From the NCBI GenBank assembly GCA_963827785.1, contig CAWHCT010000031.1, positions 1 to 34,309 on the forward strand: a stretch of 34,309 nt of DNA. Direction: 5' to 3'. Within the stretch, counting starts at the first letter, position 1. The number at the start of each line of letters is the position of its first letter. The position numbers were made by a program, and so were the translations under genes. Under the pieces are notes generated by a model. The model did no database searches. It was not told the DNA's origin and saw only the letters and a list, made by a program, of their open reading frames with translations. Shown piece after piece: positions 16,406 to 22,637 of the stretch. Source of the stretch: Site-B1 sp963827785. GTDB lineage: Bacteria > Bacteroidota > Bacteroidia > Flavobacteriales > Flavobacteriaceae.

Positions 16406-16951
16406 ATGAAAACTTTTAAAAGAATTTTACTATTAACAGTATGCATAAATTTGCTACTGACATGTTCACACTTTGGTGTTGTTGTAGATGATGAATATGT
16501 TGCTATAACCATGCCATTTAATGCTGATTTTTCTGTATGGGATCATTCAGATTATACAGATAACAGATGTGGAGGCCCTCCTAATTTTTTCCTTACAATG
16601 CTAGGAGATGGAGAAGTTATGCATCTTGGAGAAATGACTACCACTATGACTTTTTGCGTTAATACTTCTAACGGATACTATTATGATACTGTAGGTTCAT
16701 TTGTTTTTGCAAATGGAGATGAATTATTTTTTGAGATTCCCGAAGGACAAATTTATCCTAATCAAGGTGATAATTCTGATTATTATCAGACACAATTTAA
16801 TGATTTATTGATATTTACAGGAGGAACAGGTCGTTTTGAAGATGCATCTGGAGATGCCATGACAAATGCATTTGTACATGATGGACAAGATGAATGGCGA
16901 ACCGATTTCTTTACAGAAGGATTCATTGTATTAAAGAAGTCCAGACAATAA
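16406..16951 (+). CDS. Lipoprotein with a possible allene-oxide-cyclase/dirigent-like barrel
   Basis: The protein has 181 residues. A lipoprotein signal ends at LLTC (Cys20). The mature part is rich in aromatic and acidic residues and carries GSFVFANGDELFFEIPEG and the segment LIFTGGTGRFEDASGDAM, a pattern (GGTGxFxxAxG) seen in small beta-barrels such as allene oxide cyclase and dirigent proteins. The fold assignment is only a suggestion. Function is unknown. It has its own repeat operator and is followed by a strong bidirectional hairpin. It is unrelated in sequence to the PepSY-like proteins of modules 1 and 2, although it occupies the same place behind a regulator copy. Confidence 0.72.
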   Translation: MKTFKRILLLTVCINLLLTCSHFGVVVDDEYVAITMPFNADFSVWDHSDYTDNRCGGPPNFFLTMLGDGEVMHLGEMTTTMTFCVNTSNGYYYDTVGSFVFANGDELFFEIPEGQIYPNQGDNSDYYQTQFNDLLIFTGGTGRFEDASGDAMTNAFVHDGQDEWRTDFFTEGFIVLKKSRQ

Positions 16952-16973
16952 TTCAATTGACATTGAAAAAAAT

Positions 16974-17001
16974 AAAAAGTGCTTCCAGCGAAGCACTTTT
17001 T
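16974..17001 (+). terminator. Terminator after the 16406 lipoprotein, part of a duplicated segment
   Basis: AAAAAGTGCTTC (16974-16985) and GAAGCACTTTTT (16990-17001) form a perfect hairpin with loop CAGC and work for both strands. It corresponds in position and sequence to the hairpin at 19626-19656 beside the intact oxidoreductase gene. Confidence 0.85.
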
Positions 17002-17005
17002 CTGT

Positions 17006-17137
17006 TTAGTATTCCAAACAAATTATCTGGCTAACTTTATCCAGGGTTTTGATGTGCCTATTTCTAAAACTGTAAGTCATGATATCGCTTTGTATTGTGC
17101 CGTGACGAAGAAGATAATTAAAGTGAATAATCTTGTA
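17006..17137 (-). pseudogene. Relic of the 3' end of the Gfo/Idh/MocA oxidoreductase gene
   Basis: Read on the minus strand, 43 codons plus the stop encode a tail such as IQSDIMTYSFRNRHIKTLD followed by KVSQIICLEY. The intact gene at 19659 ends IQSDVMTYSFSNKLIKTLD and KVSQIIGLEY, so this is a truncated duplicate of its last 44 codons. The adjacent hairpin is duplicated too. The homology stops abruptly at about 17137, just before the operator of the next gene. No start codon or N-terminal part is present; it is not expected to be expressed. The 376 bases between 16951 and 17329 therefore hold a terminator, this relic and an operator. Confidence 0.9.
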
Positions 17138-17149
17138 CTTTTAACCTAT

Positions 17150-17210
17150 GCAACATAATTGTAATACAATACATTAAATTGAAAGAATCTGCAACATAGT
17201 TGCTATGTAC
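17150..17210 (+). promoter_or_regulatory. Operator of the lipoprotein gene at 17329: three direct repeats
   Basis: GCAACATAATTG (17150-17161), TACATTAAATTG (17170-17181) and GCAACATAGTTG (17191-17202) start 20 and 21 bases apart. The third continues to ACATAG-TTG-CTATGT, a perfect 6-bp inverted repeat. The start codon is unusually far, about 126 bases downstream. Confidence 0.6.
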
Positions 17211-17328
17211 TGTATTGTTTTGTCTGTTATTTTTATAATAATACAAGAGGTTTAAGAATTCCAGTTGAAGGTGATAGAGCATAAGTGTGATTTAATAAGA
17301 ATTAAAATTAACCTTTAAAATATATATC

Positions 17329-17835
17329 ATGAAAACAAAACAATTTAAACATGGTTTTTTTGCACTTCTTATTCTTTCCGTTTTAGTCATTTCTTTTAAC
17401 GGTTGCAGTAGTGATGATGACAGTTCTTCTGATTCTCAAGCTTTTTTAGAATTGTATACAGGAACGACATGGGCTCTAAATAACGATGGAGGAGTTCCGG
17501 TAGACGCCGACGTTCCGGCTTACTTCAGATTTGTAAGTGATGCCTCTAAGGTATTAGAAGGCTGGTATCAGGATTCAAATGAAGCTGAATGTTATTTTCA
17601 TATAAAAGGTATTAATCTTGGCAATGGAGCCATGAAACTTTTGGAAAATTCAGAAAACAAATTAGTTATTAAAATAACATATCCCGATGAAACTGAGACC
17701 TATACATGTACAGTTCAAGGAGATACTGTTAAGATAGTAATGGTCTATGAGGAAGTTGGATTTCCAGCAGAAACATTTACTCTTTTTTTCGATAAAACAA
17801 CAGTCAATGTGGATGCATTGCCAATTTGTGGATGA
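17329..17835 (+). CDS. Surface lipoprotein, lipocalin-like, unknown function
   Basis: The protein has 168 residues. The signal peptide ends at SFNGC (Cys26), and the residues after the cysteine, SSDDDSSSD, match the acidic lipoprotein export signal that sends Bacteroidota lipoproteins to the cell surface. The mature part (TGTTWALNNDGGVPVDAD, FRFVSDASKVLEGWY, ETYTCTVQGDTVKIVMVYE) resembles short lipocalin-like beta-barrels common in this phylum, but no family can be named with certainty. It has an operator array of its own, so it probably belongs to the regulon of the AraC/TPR regulators. No clear terminator follows before the next operator. Confidence 0.75.
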   Translation: MKTKQFKHGFFALLILSVLVISFNGCSSDDDSSSDSQAFLELYTGTTWALNNDGGVPVDADVPAYFRFVSDASKVLEGWYQDSNEAECYFHIKGINLGNGAMKLLENSENKLVIKITYPDETETYTCTVQGDTVKIVMVYEEVGFPAETFTLFFDKTTVNVDALPICG

Positions 17836-17903
17836 TAACTTCAACATTGCCGGCATATAAACAGGTATTTTAAAAAAGTAATTGACCTTTTAGTCTTACC
17901 TGG

Positions 17904-17957
17904 AAAACATAATTAAAAACCTATGCACTTTAATAGTTAGAATTTGAAACATAGTTG
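17904..17957 (+). promoter_or_regulatory. Operator of the hydrolase gene at 18035: three direct repeats, 21-base period
   Basis: AAAACATAATTA (17904-17915), GCACTTTAATAG (17925-17936) and GAAACATAGTTG (17946-17957) start exactly 21 bases apart. The following stretch (TATCTGCTACTTTCAATC near 17977) is almost the same as in the promoter of 16406, and the distance to the start codon (77 bases) is equal. The two promoters are probably duplicates. Confidence 0.6.
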
Positions 17958-18034
17958 CTGAATATTGTTTTATTTTATCTGCTACTTTCAATCTATACTA
18001 ATGGAATTAAATAATAATAAAAAGTTTAAAAATC

Positions 18035-19597
18035 ATGAGAACTTTAAGACCACTGCCAAAATTATTTTTGATCACCTTTCTTTTAGTTGTGATCATTGTG
18101 CTCCTTAAAAACTGTGAGAAACCAGTTGTAGACGATTTTTATCTTGAAGATTCTATTTCCAGCGAAGAACTTTATCCGTGGCAGGATCTGTTACAACAGT
18201 TAGACCTGCAATCAGATATTTTGTTTGTGCAGGAAGGTGAATCCATTCAGGATGTATTGGATGTTGCCAATTCCGCATCTGTAATTTATATTGAACCTGG
18301 TATTTACCAGGAAGAACTATCAACCAATAAGTCAGACATTAAATTAATAGGATTTAGTTTAGATCCCGATGACTTGATCATTAAAAATGCTGAAAAAAGC
18401 AATATTGAGATTGTAAATCTCCATGATGAAAACGGTTTTGATGATCTTCAGAACAGATCTTTCCTTAGCGGAGTGAGTAGCAGTCTTATCAATATGACAA
18501 GAGAAGATCTTGGAGGTAATATAGCTCACTACACATTTGATATTGCAATGGGTCCGGGCGAATTTGATGTCATTACTATCCACCGCGTTGTTATGGAAAG
18601 TCGTGCCTATATGCCAGTTCGAACCAATGGTGATATCTTTATGGTACATGGTGCCATTCAGGATTTTGATGCCATCTTTTTGACAGCCGGAGCTGAAACC
18701 ATTGATGCAAAAACCTCATCGCCATATTACTTAGCTTCAAATAAAATTGATGTTTGGGGTATTGATATGGGATGGACTAAAGTACCAATGGGAACAACAG
18801 ACTTTTCATTTATGGAAGGTTGGGGAATAGAGAAAGATGCCAGACATACTTTAAACGCCATGGCCATAGCTCGTTTAATTCGTGGTTTGACTAAACAAGG
18901 ATATTCTAAAATGAACCTATTAGGATTTAGTTATGGAGTTCATGTTGTATATGGTGCAGCTAATATAGAAATTCAACAAAACAGGTTTGAACAGGATGTG
19001 AAAGGCCTTATCCCGGTTGATAATGCTTTAAAATATGATGATGTAAATGCACAGGTAAATACTTGTGAAGCCGCATTTAGTAAGAAGAAAAAACTAAGGA
19101 ATGGACAATTTGTCCACCCTTGGGGAGAAGGGTTTATTTACTTAGGTAATTTAGCGCTCAATGCGCCTGATGATACATCACCATTTAATGGTGATTTGAC
19201 AAATAGCCAATATTTAATGGCTGCCGGTACTCAGGGTTTTTTCGCAGGTAACATGGATGGGTATTTCTTTTCTGATCCACAAAGATTTTTCAGACTTTGT
19301 GTAGACCTTGCGCCTTATTGGCCTATGCAATTAAATTATGAATTAAGTGCTTGTCCTTGCCCAAAAGAAGATGTTAGTTATGACGACCATCTTAAACAAT
19401 TATCACTCCCAATTCTTTATATTGGTGCAGGATTAGGTGAAGGACATATGGGAGTTTATTCTAGTAGCCTAACCTCGAGCACTGATATAACACATCATAT
19501 AATAGACCGATATAGTCATGCCGATCTATGGTTTGGTTATGATGCAGATAATCTTGTTTGGGGTCCATTAAGTGACTGGATAAAAAATCATAAATAA
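18035..19597 (+). CDS. Membrane-anchored alpha/beta hydrolase with N-terminal pectin-lyase-like segment
   Basis: The protein has 520 residues. Residues 8-25 are a hydrophobic anchor (PKLFLITFLLVVIIVLLK); a cysteine follows at 27 but LKNC is not a proper lipobox. Residues about 66-110 (EGESIQDVLDVANSASVIYI, EPGIYQEELSTNKSDIKLIG) look like the start of a right-handed beta-helix as in pectin lyases, but only one or two coils are present. The rest is an alpha/beta hydrolase: oxyanion HG at 205-206 (FMVHGAIQDF), nucleophile elbow GFSYG with Ser299, and a likely catalytic His495 in RYSHADLWFG. The acid residue is not clear. It would act outside the inner membrane; substrate unknown. It is the last gene of the regulated cluster and ends at a bidirectional terminator. 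Confidence 0.8.
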   Translation: MRTLRPLPKLFLITFLLVVIIVLLKNCEKPVVDDFYLEDSISSEELYPWQDLLQQLDLQSDILFVQEGESIQDVLDVANSASVIYIEPGIYQEELSTNKSDIKLIGFSLDPDDLIIKNAEKSNIEIVNLHDENGFDDLQNRSFLSGVSSSLINMTREDLGGNIAHYTFDIAMGPGEFDVITIHRVVMESRAYMPVRTNGDIFMVHGAIQDFDAIFLTAGAETIDAKTSSPYYLASNKIDVWGIDMGWTKVPMGTTDFSFMEGWGIEKDARHTLNAMAIARLIRGLTKQGYSKMNLLGFSYGVHVVYGAANIEIQQNRFEQDVKGLIPVDNALKYDDVNAQVNTCEAAFSKKKKLRNGQFVHPWGEGFIYLGNLALNAPDDTSPFNGDLTNSQYLMAAGTQGFFAGNMDGYFFSDPQRFFRLCVDLAPYWPMQLNYELSACPCPKEDVSYDDHLKQLSLPILYIGAGLGEGHMGVYSSSLTSSTDITHHIIDRYSHADLWFGYDADNLVWGPLSDWIKNHK

Positions 19598-19625
19598 TGA
19601 CAACTTAACTTAATTTGAATAAAAT

Positions 19626-19656
19626 AAAAGGTGCTTCTTAAAGGAGCACCTTTTTT
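19626..19656. terminator. Bidirectional terminator between hydrolase and oxidoreductase genes
   Basis: AAAAGGTGCT (19626-19635) and AGCACCTTTT (19645-19654) pair; A and T runs on both sides make it usable by both convergent genes. It is the parent or sister of the hairpin at 16974. Confidence 0.85.
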
Positions 19657-19658
19657 GT

Positions 19659-20642
19659 TTAATATTCCAACCCGATTATCTGGCTAACCTTATCTAAGGT
19701 CTTTATGAGTTTATTACTAAAACTGTAGGTCATCACATCACTCTGTATTTTACCTTGACGCAGAAGATTGTTAAAGTGAATGACCTCGTAATTATAGCCT
19801 ATTGTGGTGTATCCAAAATCTTTGGTTTCTTCTTTATCCTCAGAAATTATAGTTACTGTCGACGGTTCGTGAAATCTGGAATTAATCTTTATAATGCCTT
19901 TTTCACAATGGAAAACAGCTTCAGTAGGTGTCTCTTCGAGCAAAGTGCTTTTTAAATAGGCATTTACGCCATTTTTATATTTAAAGACCATAGAACACGA
20001 AGAGTCCACATCGTTTTCGAAAAAAGTTGCTTCAGCTTCAATTTCGTTGGGATTTCCTAAAGTTGATAAAGCTGTAAAAACAGGGTAGATGCCAATATCA
20101 AGTAAGCTGCCACCACCTAAAGACTTTTTAATAACACGATTGCTCACATCAAATTCCTGCTTGAATCCAAAATCGGCTTCCAGCTTTAAAATCTTACCGT
20201 AAGTCTCTTTCTCTATTAAGTCCAGAACATAATTATAATGAGGCAAGAAAAAGGTCCAAAGGGCTTCCATCAACAACACATTATTAGCCTTGGCACAATC
20301 GATCATTTCATGAACTTGTTTGGCATTCATTGCGAATGGTTTCTCGCATAAAACGGCAATACCATTTTTAATACACAACATTGTATTTTCTTTGTGCAGA
20401 GCATGAGGCGTAGCAATATATACAGCATCAACATTGGAGTCGTGAGCTAAGTCTTCATAATTGTCATATGCTTTAGTAGCACTATACTTTTCTGCAAATT
20501 CTGTTGCTTTATCCTGGGAACGGGATGCTACTGCATAAAGCTCAGCATCGTCAACTGTTAAAAGATCTGTAGCGAATTTATGAGCGATCTTACCTAGGCC
20601 AATGATGCCCCAACGTATTTTTCTATCCTTGAATGATTCCAT
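19659..20642 (-). CDS. Gfo/Idh/MocA family oxidoreductase
   Basis: The protein has 327 residues, normal for the family. Residues 11-20 (WGIIGLGKIA) are the nucleotide-binding glycine motif, and EKP at residues 100-102 (AVLCEKPFAM) is the family signature. The conserved GGGSLLDIGIYP segment contributes the catalytic aspartate region of trans-dihydrodiol dehydrogenase/sugar dehydrogenase relatives. It probably oxidises or reduces a sugar or cyclic polyol with NAD(P). No signal peptide is seen, so it is cytoplasmic. The start overlaps the end of the symporter gene by 20 bases, indicating an operon, and suggests that the symporter imports its substrate. Its last 44 codons also exist as a relic at 17006-17137. 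Confidence 0.92.
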   Translation of the reverse strand: MESFKDRKIRWGIIGLGKIAHKFATDLLTVDDAELYAVASRSQDKATEFAEKYSATKAYDNYEDLAHDSNVDAVYIATPHALHKENTMLCIKNGIAVLCEKPFAMNAKQVHEMIDCAKANNVLLMEALWTFFLPHYNYVLDLIEKETYGKILKLEADFGFKQEFDVSNRVIKKSLGGGSLLDIGIYPVFTALSTLGNPNEIEAEATFFENDVDSSCSMVFKYKNGVNAYLKSTLLEETPTEAVFHCEKGIIKINSRFHEPSTVTIISEDKEETKDFGYTTIGYNYEVIHFNNLLRQGKIQSDVMTYSFSNKLIKTLDKVSQIIGLEY

Positions 20643-22416
20643 TCCTAAAACTAATCAATTTTTGAATAACTGTGGCTATTATCATGACAAGAAAACAACC
20701 AATAAAATTAAGCCACAAATATGGTAGATTGATGAAGTCATACTCATCCAGAAGATATAATGAAATGATAATGATTTGAGTAATAATTGCAGCCATAAAA
20801 ACGGCATTTCCCCTTACATATTTTATAAAGAAGGCCAGCAAAAAGATTCCCAGAACATTACCGTAAAATATGGATCCAATAATGTTCACCAACTGAATCA
20901 GGTTTTCGGCTAAATTGGCTACACAGGCAATGCCAATGGCAAAAATTCCCCAAAGTACGGTAAAGAGTTTTGTAGCACTAACCATATGCATTTCATTAGT
21001 ATGTTTTGAGTGTCGCTGATAAAGGTCAATGGAGGTTGTAGATCCCAGAGCATTCAATTCGCTTGCTGTTGATGACATAGCTGCACTCAAAATAACGGCT
21101 AATAACAATCCTATCAATCCTCGAGGGAGATTATTGAGGATGAAATGAATGAACACATAATCCCTGTCGTTGGATTCTATTTTTATGTCCTTTTCGTCTG
21201 CAACCTTATCAATTAAAATTTTTGCTTCCTCCCTTATCTCTTTATCGGCCTGGTTTGCGATAGCTATGTAATTTTTATATTGTACTTCTCCCGTTTCCAG
21301 ATATTTATTTATGATGAGCTGTTTGTCATTAAAGATCTGGTCCTGTTCACTCTGAATCCTTTGGAATTCCTCCGCATGTTTTGAATTAACGACCTCCTGA
21401 GATGCTATGGGGTTAAAATTAACAGGAGATTGGTTAAACTGATAAAACACAAATACCATGACTCCAACTAATAAAATAAAGAATTGCATAGGTACTTTGA
21501 GCAACCCATTGAAAATAAGTCCCAGTTGCATTTCTTTTAATGATTTACCGGATAAATACCTTTGCACCTGACTTTGGTCCGTTCCAAAATAGGAGAGGGC
21601 TAAAAACGTTCCGCCAATTATTCCGGTCCAGAAGGTATAACGATTATTAAGATCAAAGGAAAAATCCAGTATCTCCATTTTACCGCTGGCACCTGCTATT
21701 TCAAGTGCTTTTTTGAAGGTCACATTTTCCGGTAAGTAGCTGACTATTAAGTAGAAAGCTATGAACATTCCGGTAAAAATGACTGCCATTTGTTGTTTTT
21801 GCGTAACACTGACCGCGCTGGTACCACCTGATACCGTATAAATTATTACGAGGATCCCGATAACGATATTAAGTGTAATTAAATTCCAGCCTAAAACAGC
21901 TGAAAGTATGATGGCAGGAGCAAAAATAGTTATGCCTGCAGCCAAACCGCGTTGAATTAAGAATAAAATTGCAGTTAAGGAACGTGTTTTTATGTCGAAG
22001 CGATTCTCAAGGAATTCATACGCTGTATAGACTTTTAGCCTATGGTAGATAGGTATGAAAACCAGGCATATTATAACCATTGCTATAGGCAGTCCAAAAT
22101 AGAATTGAACAAATCCCATTCCTGAATGAAATGCCTGTCCTGGTGTTGATAAAAAAGTGATTGCACTGGCTTGAGTAGCCATTACAGATAGGCCTACTGT
22201 ATACCATTTTGCCTTATTGCCTCCACGAATATAGTCTTGTACATTTTTGCTGCCTTTAGTTTTCCATGCTCCATAGAGCACTATAAATAACAGAGTGGCA
22301 ATTAATACAAACCAGTCGTATATGATGCATTCTAGGCGAAGGATGCCGTTATAAAATAAAAGATAATGATATAAACTGCGTTCGCTATTAAAACAGCAGT
22401 ATACCATTTTTTCCAC
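20623..22416 (-). CDS. Sodium:solute symporter (SSS family)
   Basis: The open frame covers 597 codons and encodes a multi-span symporter. The conserved start of the fold (WFVLIATLLFIVLYGAWKT, GSKNVQDYIRGGN, GLSVMATQASAITFLSTPGQ) and later segments (SGGTSAVSVTQKQQM, SYFGTDQSQVQRYLSGKSLK, SAAMSSTASELNALGSTT) are typical of Bacteroidota SSS transporters for sugars or related solutes. The first 31 residues from the GTG at 22416 (or ATG at 22407) are almost certainly not native: that stretch is the out-of-frame reading of a small membrane protein gene (22332-22442). The conserved protein begins near IYDWF (22317-22326), where no ATG, GTG or TTG is in frame; an ATG at 22330 is one base out of frame. 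The true start is thus uncertain (rare start codon, indel or sequence error). Confidence 0.9.
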   Translation of the reverse strand: MEKMVYCCFNSERSLYHYLLFYNGILRLECIIYDWFVLIATLLFIVLYGAWKTKGSKNVQDYIRGGNKAKWYTVGLSVMATQASAITFLSTPGQAFHSGMGFVQFYFGLPIAMVIICLVFIPIYHRLKVYTAYEFLENRFDIKTRSLTAILFLIQRGLAAGITIFAPAIILSAVLGWNLITLNIVIGILVIIYTVSGGTSAVSVTQKQQMAVIFTGMFIAFYLIVSYLPENVTFKKALEIAGASGKMEILDFSFDLNNRYTFWTGIIGGTFLALSYFGTDQSQVQRYLSGKSLKEMQLGLIFNGLLKVPMQFFILLVGVMVFVFYQFNQSPVNFNPIASQEVVNSKHAEEFQRIQSEQDQIFNDKQLIINKYLETGEVQYKNYIAIANQADKEIREEAKILIDKVADEKDIKIESNDRDYVFIHFILNNLPRGLIGLLLAVILSAAMSSTASELNALGSTTSIDLYQRHSKHTNEMHMVSATKLFTVLWGIFAIGIACVANLAENLIQLVNIIGSIFYGNVLGIFLLAFFIKYVRGNAVFMAAIITQIIIISLYLLDEYDFINLPYLWLNFIGCFLVMIIATVIQKLISFRNGIIQG

Positions 22417-22442
22417 CGGCTTTCTTTTGGGATTTTTTGCAT
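22332..22442 (-). CDS. Small single-span membrane protein upstream of the symporter
   Basis: This 36-residue protein starts at the ATG at 22442 and stops at TAG 22332-22334. It has a basic, tryptophan-rich head (MQKIPKESRWKKWYTAV) and one membrane helix (LIANAVYIIIFYFITASFA). This layout resembles the short membrane partners encoded just before some symporter genes (compare YhdT-PanF), though I cannot name the family. The stop is one base before an ATG (22330) at the beginning of the symporter region, so translational coupling is plausible. The long symporter open frame overlaps it in another frame. Coding status rests on the amphipathic pattern and position, not on a search. Confidence 0.65.
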   Translation of the reverse strand: MQKIPKESRWKKWYTAVLIANAVYIIIFYFITASFA

Positions 22443-22455
22443 ATTGATCAATTTT

Positions 22456-22477
22456 TTAGCTTTTATTTAAAAGCTAA
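22456..22477. promoter_or_regulatory. Perfect inverted repeat in the leader of the symporter operon
   Basis: TTAGCTTTT (22456-22464) and AAAAGCTAA (22469-22477) are perfect 9-bp arms with a 4-base loop, 13 bases before the start of the small membrane protein. There is no T run on the operon strand, so it is more likely an operator or mRNA leader hairpin than a terminator. Confidence 0.45.
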
Positions 22478-22503
22478 TTTGGTATTACGGTTATAGTAAA
22501 CAT

Positions 22504-22538
22504 CAAAATTAAAAATTTTAATTACGGTTTTACCACAA
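22504..22538 (-). promoter_or_regulatory. Probable promoter of the symporter/oxidoreductase operon
   Basis: On the minus strand TTG (22536-22538) is followed after 24 bases by TAATTTTG (22504-22511), an exact TAnnTTTG box. The spacing is a little long. Transcription would start near 22497 and include the inverted repeat at 22456-22477. Confidence 0.45.
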
Positions 22539-22637
22539 TACAGTGAAAGATATAAACCTTTTTATAAACAACCAATTTTATTGATAAAAAATTCGATAAA
22601 ACACAAGTATTTAACTAATTATTGACTAAATGAATTT

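Noticed and set aside
8163..17328. The duplicated region as a transposon or integron-like array
   Set aside because: No transposase, integrase, terminal inverted repeats or target-site duplications are visible; tandem duplication with gene conversion explains the pattern.
10456..17957. The 21-base spaced repeats as a CRISPR array
   Set aside because: Only three short degenerate copies per site, spacers of about 9 bases, and location in five separate promoters.
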